From: an uncultured Acidobacteriota bacterium
GTDB lineage: Bacteria; Acidobacteriota; Thermoanaerobaculia; Gp7-AA8
Assembly: GCA_946887105.1 (NCBI GenBank)
Contig: CAMPKJ010000084.1
Location: 1 to 17,140 of the forward strand
Direction of reading: 5' to 3'
DNA: 17,140 nt
Under the pieces are notes generated by a model. That model was given only the letters and a program-made list of their open reading frames with translations, was not told the DNA's origin and made no database searches. The position numbers and the translations under genes were made by a program. Positions 1 to 7,235 of this stretch are shown one piece after another (within the stretch, counting starts at the first letter, position 1; the number at the start of each line of letters is the position of its first letter).

Positions 1-55
1 ACAGCATCAACGCCCACAGCAGATGCTGTCTGAAGATTGCGAACAGCTCGTTCAT
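1..55 (-). CDS. Partial gene, N-terminal 18 codons of unknown protein
   Basis: An ATG at 55..53 opens a frame that runs off the left edge of the window and encodes MNELFAIFRQHLLWALML. A GGGAGG ribosome binding site lies 4 bases before the ATG, which supports a real start. It is on the same strand as the deoxyhypusine-synthase-like gene, 47 bases downstream of it, so the two may be cotranscribed. The visible residues begin with a short polar stretch and turn hydrophobic, which would fit a membrane protein or signal anchor. Too little is visible to name a family. Confidence 0.55.
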   Translation of the reverse strand, partial: MNELFAIFRQHLLWALML

Positions 56-102
56 CACGCCTCCCGGAACCCACAGGAGGAGTGTCGCCGGCCCGCGAAT
101 CC

Positions 103-1074
103 CTACCAGCCCAGCACGTAAGCGAACACGAGCGGCGCGACGATGGACGCGTCGCTCTCGATCACGTGGCTGGGCGTATCGACGCCGAGCTTGCCCCAGG
201 TGATCTTCTCGTTCGGCACGGCGCCGGAGTACGAGCCGTAGCTGGTGGTCGAGTCGCTGATCTGGCAGAAGTAGCCCCACAATGGAACATCCGTGCGCTG
301 CAGGTCCTGATGGAGCATCGGCACGACGCAGATCGGGAAGTCGCCGGCGATGCCGCCGCCGATCTGGAAGAAGCCGATCGAGCTCTTCGCCGACGTGTTC
401 GTGTAGTACTCGGCCAGCTCGATCATGTACTCGATGCCGGTGCGCACCGTGTGCACGTTCTTGACGTCGCCGGAGATGCAGTGGCCGGAGTACATGTTGC
501 CGAGGGTCGAGTCCTCCCAGCCGGGCACGAACATGGGCAGGTTCTTCTCCGCCGCGGCCACCATCCATGAGTTCTTCGGATCGATCTGATAGAACTCCTC
601 GATCGAGCCGTCCCTGATGATCTCGTACATGAACTCGTGCGGGAACAGCCGCTTGCCTTGCTTGTCCTTGTCGACCCAGTGCTTCAGCACCGCGCTCTCG
701 ATGCGGCGCATGGCCTCCCCTTCCGGGATGCACGTATCGGTGACGCGGTTCATGTGACGCTCGAGCAGGAGCTGCTCGTCGAGCGCGGAGAGATAGCGGT
801 AGTGCGGCACGCGCTCGTAGCAATCGTGCGCGACCAGGTTGAAGATGTCCTCCTCGAGGTTCGCGCCCGTGCAGCTGATGGCCTGCACCTTCCCCTGCCG
901 GATCATCTCCGCGAGCGACAGCCCGAGCTCCGCCGTCGACATCGCCCCCGCGAGCGTGACCAGCATCGACCCGCCCTTCTCGAGATGCCTGTTGTAATCC
1001 TGCGCCGCCGCCTTCAGAGCAGCAGCATTGAAGTGCCGGTAGTGGTGATCGATAAACTGCGTGATGGGACCCAT
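103..1074 (-). CDS. Deoxyhypusine synthase-like protein
   Basis: This 323-residue protein matches the deoxyhypusine synthase fold along its whole length. It has the N-terminal nucleotide-binding stretch (GGSMLVTLAGAMSTAELG, about 34-51), the central SSIGFFQIGGG segment, and the C-terminal WGK motif with the catalytic lysine near residue 295, followed by DASIVAPLVFA. In eukaryotes and archaea this NAD-dependent enzyme transfers the aminobutyl group of spermidine to a lysine of eIF5A. Bacteria lack eIF5A, and bacterial relatives are thought to act on free polyamines (for example making homospermidine) or have no known substrate, so the substrate here is uncertain. It should be cytosolic. The start is supported by GGAGG 6 bases before the ATG. 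A TACGAT box at 1106..1101 could be its -10 element, but no good -35 was found. A partial gene follows on the same strand. Confidence 0.88.
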   Translation of the reverse strand: MGPITQFIDHHYRHFNAAALKAAAQDYNRHLEKGGSMLVTLAGAMSTAELGLSLAEMIRQGKVQAISCTGANLEEDIFNLVAHDCYERVPHYRYLSALDEQLLLERHMNRVTDTCIPEGEAMRRIESAVLKHWVDKDKQGKRLFPHEFMYEIIRDGSIEEFYQIDPKNSWMVAAAEKNLPMFVPGWEDSTLGNMYSGHCISGDVKNVHTVRTGIEYMIELAEYYTNTSAKSSIGFFQIGGGIAGDFPICVVPMLHQDLQRTDVPLWGYFCQISDSTTSYGSYSGAVPNEKITWGKLGVDTPSHVIESDASIVAPLVFAYVLGW

Positions 1075-1114
1075 CGTGTGCCTCCGCGAAAAACGGGGGG
1101 ATCGTACAACGGAA

Positions 1115-1203
1115 GGCGTTGGGCGTTGGGCGGTAGGCGTTTGGGAGATCTCGCACGAAGCGTCCTTCTGGCGAGAACTCCCAAAAGCCCAACGCCTAAC
1201 GCC
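1115..1203. repeat. Inverted repeat with heptanucleotide arms
   Basis: The left arm (1115-1154) contains GGCGTTG, GGCGTTG, GGCGGTA, GGCGTTT and then GGGAGATCTCGC. Read in reverse complement, the right arm (1171-1203) is GGCGTTA, GGCGTTG, GGCTTTT and then GGGAGTTCTCGC. The arms are separated by 16 bases and could form a long imperfect hairpin. The element fills most of the spacer between the divergent deoxyhypusine-synthase-like and blaI genes. No T-tract follows on either strand, so it does not look like an intrinsic terminator. The same heptamer, in another phase, appears inside the acyl-CoA synthetase gene at 8254-8282. Confidence 0.8.
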
Positions 1204-1221
1204 ACTTTTTTTTCGGCCCCC

Positions 1222-1250
1222 TTGCCGAATCCAATCCTCGATGCTAAATT
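1222..1250 (+). promoter_or_regulatory. Predicted blaI promoter (sigma-70 type, extended -10)
   Basis: TTGCCG at 1222-1227 and TAAATT at 1245-1250 are separated by exactly 17 bases. The -10 box is preceded by TGC, an extended -10 feature. Each box matches the consensus at four of six positions. Transcription would begin near A1257 or A1259, at or within two bases of the chosen blaI ATG at 1259. No ribosome binding site precedes either candidate ATG, which fits a leaderless message. The first TGCT/AGCA dyad covers the -10 box. Confidence 0.55.
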
Positions 1251-1286
1251 CTCAGCACATGCTAAAAAATCAGCAACTGCTCAGCA
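1242..1286. promoter_or_regulatory. Candidate BlaI operator: three TGCT/AGCA dyads
   Basis: TGCTAAATTCTCAGCA (1242-1257) and TGCTAAAAAATCAGCA (1260-1275) are nearly identical dyads lying 18 bases apart. A third, compact palindrome, CTGCTCAGCAG, lies at 1277-1287. They cover the -10 box, the predicted transcription start and the first codons of blaI. BlaI/MecI repressors bind short dyads over their own promoters (TACA/TGTA half-sites in Gram-positive bacteria). That these TGCT/AGCA half-sites are the operator here is inferred from position and symmetry only. Confidence 0.5.
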
Positions 1287-1645
1287 GACGCGAGCGCGAG
1301 ATCATGAACATCATCTTTGCGCGCGGAAAGGCGACGGCCACCGAGGTCATGGAGGGGATGGCCGATCCGCCCAGTTACTCGGCGGTCCGGGCCACGTTGC
1401 GCATCCTCGAGCAGAAAGGTCACCTCAAGCATCAACCTGACGGGACCCGGTACGTATACCTCCCTACCGTCAACCGGGAGCGGGTACGCCTCTCCGCGCT
1501 CGACCAGCTGCTGACCACGTTTTTCGACGGCTCTGCCGCGAACGTGGTGACCACGCTGATCGAGCGGCAGAAGGGGACGATGTCGAACGACGAACTGGAC
1601 CGCCTCGCCGAATTGATCGAACAGGCCCGGAAAGAAGGACGCTGA
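1259..1645 (+). CDS. blaI: BlaI/MecI/CopY-family transcriptional repressor
   Basis: This is a 128-residue winged-helix repressor. The typical N-terminal pattern is present (LSRREREIMNIIFARGKAT, about 8-26), then the recognition region (PPSYSAVRATLRILEQKGHL, about 37-56) and the wing ending in TRYVYLPT. The C-terminal part is a dimerisation helix region. Family members bind DNA as dimers and are inactivated when a BlaR1-type membrane protease is triggered. I prefer the ATG at 1259 to the one at 1241, because the predicted promoter would start RNA near 1257, and 1241 lies upstream of that. Neither ATG has a ribosome binding site. The stop is one base from the ATG of the blaR1-like gene, so the two are almost certainly cotranscribed and probably autoregulated. 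Confidence 0.92.
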   Translation: MLKNQQLLSRREREIMNIIFARGKATATEVMEGMADPPSYSAVRATLRILEQKGHLKHQPDGTRYVYLPTVNRERVRLSALDQLLTTFFDGSAANVVTTLIERQKGTMSNDELDRLAELIEQARKEGR

Positions 1646-1646
1646 C

Positions 1647-4079
1647 ATGACCACGATCTTCGAGCTCGCCGCTCGCCTGCAGGCCGCGAATGCCGCGGAA
1701 GAGATGCTGTTGATGCTGGCCAAGGCCACGCTGATCCTGGCCATCGCACGCCTGCTGCTGATGGCGGTCCCGCGCGCCGCGGCCGCGACGAAGCACATGA
1801 TCGCCACCGCCGCGCTGGTCGCGGTCGGGCTGATGCCGCTGCTGTCGTTCTCGATGCCGCAATGGGTGATCGCGGTGCAGCCGCGCGCAGCCGCGGTCGA
1901 GTCGCCGATTGCCGATGCAGCCGCGCGCGATACCGCCAATGCCGGTCGCACCATCGGCGTCAGCGACGAAGAATCGTCTTCCGCTTCGTCCTCTCTCTCG
2001 ACGGCAGTGGCGGTGGTGAAGGCGGTCGCGCCCGAGCCGCTGACCGCGCTCGAGCGCGCCAGCACCATCGTCCGCGGCACGTGGAAGGGACTGATCGTGC
2101 TGACGCTCGCATTCGCGGCGCTGTTGCTGCTCGTGCACATGAGCATCGGCATGATCGGTGTCTGGTACGTCGCGAAGAATGCCGAGGAGTTGCTGCACGA
2201 GGACGCGCTGCGCGTGCTCGACGAGACGCGCGAACAGCTCGCGCTGGACATGAACATCCGCCTGCTGCGCTCGTCGCGCATCAGCGTGCCGGTGCTGTGG
2301 GGCGTGTTCAAGCCGGTGCTGCTGCTGCCGCCGGACGTGGTGACCTGGCCGTCCGAGCGGCTGCGCGTGGTGCTGATGCACGAGCTCGCGCACCTGAAGC
2401 GCTTCGACGGCGTCTCGCTGATCGTCACACGCATGGCCGTGTCGTTGTTCTGGTTCCATCCCCTGGCCTGGTCGCTGGAACGTGCCGGTCGCAGCGAGTG
2501 CGAGCGTGCATGCGACGACCTCGTGCTCGCAAGCGGGACGAAGCCGTCGGAGTACGCCGATCACCTACTGGCGATCGCGCGTTCGATGCCGACGTTCGAT
2601 CCGTTCCGCTCCGTCACTCTCGCCATGTCACGCAAGTCGCAGCTCGAGGGTCGCCTGCTCTCCATCCTGCAGCCGCACGTGGCACGGCGAGTGTTCAGCG
2701 GGCGCGGCGTCGCCATCGCATGCGCCCTCGCAGTCGCGGTGGTCGTGCCGGTCTCCGCGCTGCGCCTGATTGCGGACACTCCGAAGCAGGAGACGCAGTT
2801 CGCAATCAAGGAAGAGCAGAAAACGACGAGCGAAGCGAAGCCGCAAAAGACCGGCTCGACGATCGACGTCGTGCCGCACGTGGAGTCGCTCGAGGATTAC
2901 TTCCTGGCAAAGCTCGGCAAGTACGACAAGCGCGCCGACCGTTTCGCGCGCACGCCCAAGAACGGCGAGGAGTGGTACGAGCGCGCCTACGATCTCTACC
3001 GCGCCGACCGCTATGAAGAAGCGGCGCTGGCGTTCCGCCGCGCGCATGACCAAGGCTACGCTCCGGCGAAGTCGCTCTACAACGCGGCCTGCTCGTACGC
3101 GCTCCTCGGCGATGCCGATCGCGCCATCCCGGCGCTCACCGCGGCCATCGACGCGGGCTGGGACGACATCGACAAGATCGCCGACGACTCCGATTTCGAT
3201 CCGATCCGCTCCGATCCGCGCTTCGCGCGTGCGGTCCGCGATTCGCAGGGAGAAGCGATCACGCGCCGCCTCACGGAAACGACCGAGCGCTACGACGATC
3301 TGCGCGCCGGCAGGATCGCCACCGACGAACGCGACGGCGACGAGTGGTACGACGTCGGACTCGATCTGCTGCGCCTGCGCAAGATCGGCCAGTCGATCGA
3401 CGCGTTCAACCGCGCCATCGCCCTCGGCCACAACGTCGGCGCTTCGACGTACAACATCGCCTGCGCCTACTCGCTGGGCGGCAACGCCGGCGCGGGCATG
3501 GCGGCGCTCGACAAATCCATCGAACAGGGCTTCTCGAGCGACGACAAGTTCGCGAGCGATCCCGACATCGCGCTGCTGCGCCAGCAGCCCGGCTTCCAGG
3601 CGCTGCGCCAGAAGGCGAAGGATCTCGAGCTGCGCGGCTGCTGCAACAACATGGGCAGCATCGGGCGCTTCATCAATGAGCTCACCGGCTGGCAGGATTC
3701 GGTCGAGCACCATCGCGCCATGACCCGGAAGTATCCGAGCTCGGGCCGCGCCTGGTTCAATCTCGGCTTCTCTGCGCTGCAGGCGCGCGACTTCAACAGC
3801 GCCATCGCCGCGTACGACCGCACGCTCGCTCTCGGCTACCGCGTCGGAACGTCGTCGTACAACATGGCCTGCGCGTACGCGCTGCAGGGCAACACGAACG
3901 CGGCGTTCGACTGGCTGAAGCGCGCCAGCGACGCGAAGTTCGACCTCGAGGAGTACCTCGGCCACGACGAAGATCTCGAGTCGCTGCACGACGATCCGCG
4001 GTGGGACGAGCTCACCGCGGGCATGGACATCCAACGCCATTTCTGGGAGAAGAAGAGGCGAGGCAAGCACTCCGGGTAA
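1647..4079 (+). CDS. BlaR1-like M56 membrane zinc protease with C-terminal TPR-like repeats
   Basis: This 810-residue protein combines a BlaR1/MecR1 core with a non-standard C-terminus. Hydrophobic segments lie near residues 22-44, 49-72 and 150-175. The zinc-protease motif HELAH is at 245-249, and the likely third ligand is E286 in the ERACDD motif; FWFHPLAW lies between them. Another transmembrane segment is near 354-375. Classical BlaR1 then has an extracytoplasmic penicillin-binding sensor. This protein instead has a charged linker and three TPR-like blocks starting near 443, 567 and 703. Each contains a YN(I/M/A)AC(A/S)YAL-type helix and ends in an acidic tail resembling D-DL-LR-DPRF. 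The blocks may sense a protein or peptide ligand; this is inference. The protein is expected to relieve repression by the adjacent BlaI. No beta-lactamase gene is nearby. Confidence 0.88.
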   Translation: MTTIFELAARLQAANAAEEMLLMLAKATLILAIARLLLMAVPRAAAATKHMIATAALVAVGLMPLLSFSMPQWVIAVQPRAAAVESPIADAAARDTANAGRTIGVSDEESSSASSSLSTAVAVVKAVAPEPLTALERASTIVRGTWKGLIVLTLAFAALLLLVHMSIGMIGVWYVAKNAEELLHEDALRVLDETREQLALDMNIRLLRSSRISVPVLWGVFKPVLLLPPDVVTWPSERLRVVLMHELAHLKRFDGVSLIVTRMAVSLFWFHPLAWSLERAGRSECERACDDLVLASGTKPSEYADHLLAIARSMPTFDPFRSVTLAMSRKSQLEGRLLSILQPHVARRVFSGRGVAIACALAVAVVVPVSALRLIADTPKQETQFAIKEEQKTTSEAKPQKTGSTIDVVPHVESLEDYFLAKLGKYDKRADRFARTPKNGEEWYERAYDLYRADRYEEAALAFRRAHDQGYAPAKSLYNAACSYALLGDADRAIPALTAAIDAGWDDIDKIADDSDFDPIRSDPRFARAVRDSQGEAITRRLTETTERYDDLRAGRIATDERDGDEWYDVGLDLLRLRKIGQSIDAFNRAIALGHNVGASTYNIACAYSLGGNAGAGMAALDKSIEQGFSSDDKFASDPDIALLRQQPGFQALRQKAKDLELRGCCNNMGSIGRFINELTGWQDSVEHHRAMTRKYPSSGRAWFNLGFSALQARDFNSAIAAYDRTLALGYRVGTSSYNMACAYALQGNTNAAFDWLKRASDAKFDLEEYLGHDEDLESLHDDPRWDELTAGMDIQRHFWEKKRRGKHSG

Positions 4080-4084
4080 GTCGC

Positions 4085-4090
4085 TACACT
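4085..4090 (+). promoter_or_regulatory. Possible -10 box for a leaderless VOC gene
   Basis: TACACT lies six bases before the GTG start at 4097, the spacing expected if transcription starts at the start codon itself. No ribosome binding site precedes the GTG. No convincing -35 box was seen upstream, so the call rests on a single hexamer. Confidence 0.3.
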
Positions 4091-4096
4091 CCCACC

Positions 4097-4462
4097 GTGC
4101 GCGTACTCGGCCTCGATCACGTCAACATCGCCGGCTCCCCCGCCCTGATCCAGCGATGCGTCGCGTTTTACGTCGACGCGCTCGGCCTCACCAACGGTCC
4201 TCGCCCGCCGTTCCGCACCCGCGGGTTCTGGCTGTACGCGGGCGGGCATCCGGTGATTCACCTCAGCGAACGCGATCGCGACGTCACTGGCACGAGCAGC
4301 GTCGATCACTACGCATTCCGGTGTGAAGGTCTCGAGGAAACGATGGCGCGCCTGCGCGAGCACGGCGTCGCGTTCACGCTCGATCCCGCACGCGACACGA
4401 AGAATGCCCAGCTCTTTCTGAGCGATCCCGCGGGGGTTTCGCTCGAGCTGAATTTCGTGTGA
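4097..4462 (+). CDS. VOC (glyoxalase/dioxygenase) superfamily protein
   Basis: This 121-residue protein begins with the typical LGLDHVNIAG strand and ends with DPAGVSLELNF, the standard pattern of a single two-module VOC fold. H8, H55, H71 and E117 sit where VOC enzymes place metal ligands, so it is probably metal-binding and active. VOC members include glyoxalase I, dioxygenases, epimerases and resistance proteins; the sequence does not say which. The GTG at 4097 was chosen because the homologous region starts there; upstream codons overlap the blaR1-like gene, which ends 17 bases earlier. The gene converges with the VWA gene, leaving 3 bases and no room for a terminator. Confidence 0.85.
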   Translation: MRVLGLDHVNIAGSPALIQRCVAFYVDALGLTNGPRPPFRTRGFWLYAGGHPVIHLSERDRDVTGTSSVDHYAFRCEGLEETMARLREHGVAFTLDPARDTKNAQLFLSDPAGVSLELNFV

Positions 4463-4465
4463 CTG

Positions 4466-6475
4466 CTACTGCACCTCGATCGGCACGCTGACGGATCGCG
4501 AGTCGGTCGATCCCTTCTTGCGCACGGTGACGCCGAGCTCTTTGGCGTTTTCCGGGATGCGATCGAGGGCGAAGACGTACTTCGTCACCTCGTCGGACGC
4601 GGTCCGCGAGACGAGCGTCGCATTGGGCACGATGTCGAGCGCGAGCTCTTCGGGATCGGCGTTGTAGACGAACAGCGCGAACAGGCGCGGCTCGCCTTTG
4701 CGCAAGGTCGCGCGCGCGGCGGGGATGAAGGTCTCGCCGCCGATCATGAACGGATACGGCATGTCCGGCTTGTCGCGCGTGGCCTTGATCATCAGCCAAT
4801 CGTCTTCGGGCTGGAAGAAGAGCGGACGCGTCACCGACACGTCGCCCGCGGCCGGCACGGTGAGGTCGACGCGACGGTAGCCCTTCGCATCGCTCTCGTT
4901 GACGTGCACGAGGTTCTTCACCGCGTAACGGCCCGGCGGGAGATTGAGGGTGCCGTAGAAACGAATGCCGGTGCTGCCGAGGCGTTCGCCGACTTTGGGG
5001 AGCTCGAGAACGACGCGCTGGAAAAGCGAGTCGCGCACGATCCCGCCTTCGTCGAACGCATAGATGAAGATGTCGGCGGTGGCGATGCCGCGTTTCGCGG
5101 CCTGCACGATGCCGGCGCCGTCGATCTCCAGCACCACCGGCACCTGCGCGGTGGGACGATCGGTCGGGAACGGCGCCGCCAGCGCGGCCACGCGGATGGC
5201 CTCCTGCGGGATGTCGTTGATGATCACTTCCGCGGTGGTGAGCGCGCGCTCGAGATTGCTCTCGCTGCCCGGGTCGTAGTAGCCGCCGCGATGCTGCACG
5301 CGCGCGCCGGGCACGTTCACCAGCTTCACTTTCAGGTCGTGGAACTGGCCGGGACGCGAGACCGGCACGCGAAATCCGAGGACGTAGACCACTTCGTGCT
5401 GGCGGGTCAGGCGATCGAATTCCGCGGAGATGTCGTTGGAATTGCGGAACACCGTGCCGCCGGTGGCGTCGGCGAGCAGGAACAGGCCGCCGTTGGAGTT
5501 GAACTTCGTACCGCCGCGCACGTCGTTGCGCACGCGCACGCCCTGGATGTCGACGGCGTGCAGCACGACGTCCGCCTTGCGGAACGCGTCCGCCATGAGA
5601 TCGATGCTCTTCATCGAGTCGGGGCTGCCGAAGCGCTTGTCGCTATCGACCTTCCACATCTCCCCATGCGTGATGGCGCGGTTTTCTTCCTCCTGCTCTT
5701 CCGTCTCCTCGGCGATGTCGCGGCCGGTGACGAGCCGCGGATCGAATCCTTCGGAGAGCAGCACCAGGTGCTTGCGTCCGGCCAGTTTCTGCAGCGCGCG
5801 GGCGACGCTCGAAAGCATCTCCACCTCGCGCCGCACGCGCGTGCGGCTGAGCGAGTCGTCGAGCCGACCCGACTGCTGCGCGATCTCGCGCATGTGCTCG
5901 AGGGCCATGCTCTCGGTCGGCCCGGCGCTGCCGATGGCTTGCGGAAGGGCTTCCAGCACGCTCGCGCCGGAGATCTGCAGCGGATCGTTGGTCTTGAAGT
6001 TTTTCGGATCGGCGATCGCGGCGATGAGCGTCTCGCGATCGGTAGTGAACGCGGTCACGAAGCGGAAGCCGCGATCGATATCCACGACCCCGACGGAGAC
6101 CAGATCGCGTCCGCCGATGCTCCGGTTGATGAAGCTCCGCGCCGCCGCCTGCGCGCGGCTGATGCTGGTCGGATTCGAGTACGAGAGATCGAACAGCAAG
6201 AGGAAGTTGCGCCGCGAGGCGGGATTGAGCGGCGAGACGGCGGTCGCGGTCTCACTGGTCGCGAAGTCGATGGCCTCGAAGGATTCGATGCTGCGCTTCG
6301 TGCCGTCGTCGACGACCTCGAAGTTCGCCCTGGTCAGCCCGCGCACCGGCTTCCCATCACGCAGTACCGTCACCGGCACTTCGATGTACGAGACGGTGAG
6401 CTTTTCCTCGAACGTCTGCGCCATCGCTGCCGTGGCCAGAAACGCGAGGAGGAAGGGGAGGCGCATCTTGCGCAT
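4466..6475 (-). CDS. Secreted VWA domain protein (acidobacterial VWFA-related type)
   Basis: This 669-residue protein has a signal peptide (about 1-20, ending in AAMAQ). A short beta domain follows (VPVTVLRDGKPVRGLTRANFEVVDDG), then a von Willebrand A domain. The MIDAS metal motif DLSYS is at D96, S98 and S100, after the strand NFLLLF. The VWA part runs to about residue 370, where RHGGYYDPG-like motifs typical of this family appear. The C-terminal 300 residues look like beta-sandwich modules of unknown role. The family is highly expanded in Acidobacteriota, and most members have no assigned function; protein binding outside the cytoplasm is the usual guess. ATGs at 6475 and 6466 are both possible and neither has a clear ribosome binding site. 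A hairpin-forming repeat separates it from the TetR gene upstream. Confidence 0.87.
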   Translation of the reverse strand: MRKMRLPFLLAFLATAAMAQTFEEKLTVSYIEVPVTVLRDGKPVRGLTRANFEVVDDGTKRSIESFEAIDFATSETATAVSPLNPASRRNFLLLFDLSYSNPTSISRAQAAARSFINRSIGGRDLVSVGVVDIDRGFRFVTAFTTDRETLIAAIADPKNFKTNDPLQISGASVLEALPQAIGSAGPTESMALEHMREIAQQSGRLDDSLSRTRVRREVEMLSSVARALQKLAGRKHLVLLSEGFDPRLVTGRDIAEETEEQEEENRAITHGEMWKVDSDKRFGSPDSMKSIDLMADAFRKADVVLHAVDIQGVRVRNDVRGGTKFNSNGGLFLLADATGGTVFRNSNDISAEFDRLTRQHEVVYVLGFRVPVSRPGQFHDLKVKLVNVPGARVQHRGGYYDPGSESNLERALTTAEVIINDIPQEAIRVAALAAPFPTDRPTAQVPVVLEIDGAGIVQAAKRGIATADIFIYAFDEGGIVRDSLFQRVVLELPKVGERLGSTGIRFYGTLNLPPGRYAVKNLVHVNESDAKGYRRVDLTVPAAGDVSVTRPLFFQPEDDWLMIKATRDKPDMPYPFMIGGETFIPAARATLRKGEPRLFALFVYNADPEELALDIVPNATLVSRTASDEVTKYVFALDRIPENAKELGVTVRKKGSTDSRSVSVPIEVQ

Positions 6476-6514
6476 GGTACGCCCAGGGGGGACGGGGTCG
6501 GGAGAGACGGGGGA

Positions 6515-6589
6515 GTCTCAAAGTCTCAAAGTCTCAAAGGACGTGTCTGCCTCACTCTTTGAGACTTTGCGATTTTGAGACTTTGCGAC
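6515..6589. repeat. Facing octamer arrays (GTCTCAAA type), hairpin-forming
   Basis: Three perfect GTCTCAAA units (6515-6538) face four units on the other strand: TTTGAGAC, TTTGCGAT, TTTGAGAC and TTTGCGAC (6558-6589). The loop is 19 bases. The right arm begins 10 bases downstream of the TetR stop codon on the minus strand, and the left arm ends about 40 bases before the VWA start. The same octamer family, with the same loop length, occurs at 11331-11413. The hairpin may separate transcription or stability of the two genes, but there is no T-tract typical of an intrinsic terminator. Confidence 0.85.
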
Positions 6590-6599
6590 TCCCGAGATG

Positions 6600-7223
6600 C
6601 TACCCCGCGTCCCCGCGCAGCATCCCATGCCGCAGGATCCGCGAGATCTCCACGACGGCCTCATCCGTCCCCTTGCCGAAGTGATCCTTCACGCCGAAGA
6701 GGATCTCGATGGTGAAGTAGTTGTAGAAGATGCGCGTGGCGAGCATGACCGCGGAGACGGGAGAGAGGCCGACGGCCAGTTTTCGGGTCAGCTCTTTCTC
6801 CATGCCGGTGGCTTTCATGAATGCATCGAAGCGGTCGGCCATGTTCTGGTAGAACTTGCGGACGTGCGTGCCGTCGAACTCGACCACGTCGACGTAGATC
6901 AATGCGACGTATTCGCGATAGTCGCGCACGATTTCGCGGATGGCGTGGCCGATGGCCTCGAGGTTCTCCGGAAACGATCCGTGCGCGAGCGCGCGATTGA
7001 ACGGGAACTCCGGCTGTGACATGGCTTCGAAATAGCGGTCGATCAACGCCCGGAAGATGGTCTCTTTGTCGGAAAAGTGATGATAGACGTTCCCTTTCGA
7101 GAGGCCGGCCTCTTCGGCGATATCGCGCACGCTGGTCGCGCCGTAGCCTTTGTGCGAGAAAAGCTTCAACGCGGAGTCGAGAATCTGCGTTCTTGATTTT
7201 TCGGACCGTTGGACCTGGCTCAT
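6600..7223 (-). CDS. TetR/AcrR-family transcriptional regulator
   Basis: This 207-residue protein has the standard TetR N-terminal DNA-binding domain. RTQILDSALKLFSHKGYGAT leads into the helix-turn-helix at about 28-50, with the signature GLSKGNVYHHFSDKETIF. The rest is an all-helical ligand-binding and dimerisation domain of normal length. It lies 12 bases downstream of the acyl-CoA synthetase gene on the same strand and is probably cotranscribed. Such regulators commonly respond to acyl-CoAs or to the substrate of the linked enzyme; here that is inferred from position. It could also control the nearby receptor-transporter operon, although no shared operator was identified. No strong ribosome binding site precedes the ATG, which suits translational coupling. 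Confidence 0.92.
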   Translation of the reverse strand: MSQVQRSEKSRTQILDSALKLFSHKGYGATSVRDIAEEAGLSKGNVYHHFSDKETIFRALIDRYFEAMSQPEFPFNRALAHGSFPENLEAIGHAIREIVRDYREYVALIYVDVVEFDGTHVRKFYQNMADRFDAFMKATGMEKELTRKLAVGLSPVSAVMLATRIFYNYFTIEILFGVKDHFGKGTDEAVVEISRILRHGMLRGDAG

Positions 7224-7235
7224 GTGTGTCGAAGT

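Noticed and set aside
1241..1258. The upstream ATG at 1241 as the blaI start.
   Set aside because: It overlaps the predicted -10 box and lies before the expected transcription start; no ribosome binding site supports it. It remains possible if the promoter call is wrong.
1262..2564. Long minus-strand frames opposite blaI and blaR1.
   Set aside because: Their translations are Ser/Arg/His-rich without recognisable motifs, while the plus strand encodes clear BlaI and M56 protease motifs.
4904..6578. Long plus-strand frames opposite the VWA gene.
   Set aside because: They are shadows of a GC-rich gene: no family motifs, and the minus strand has a signal peptide and a MIDAS motif.
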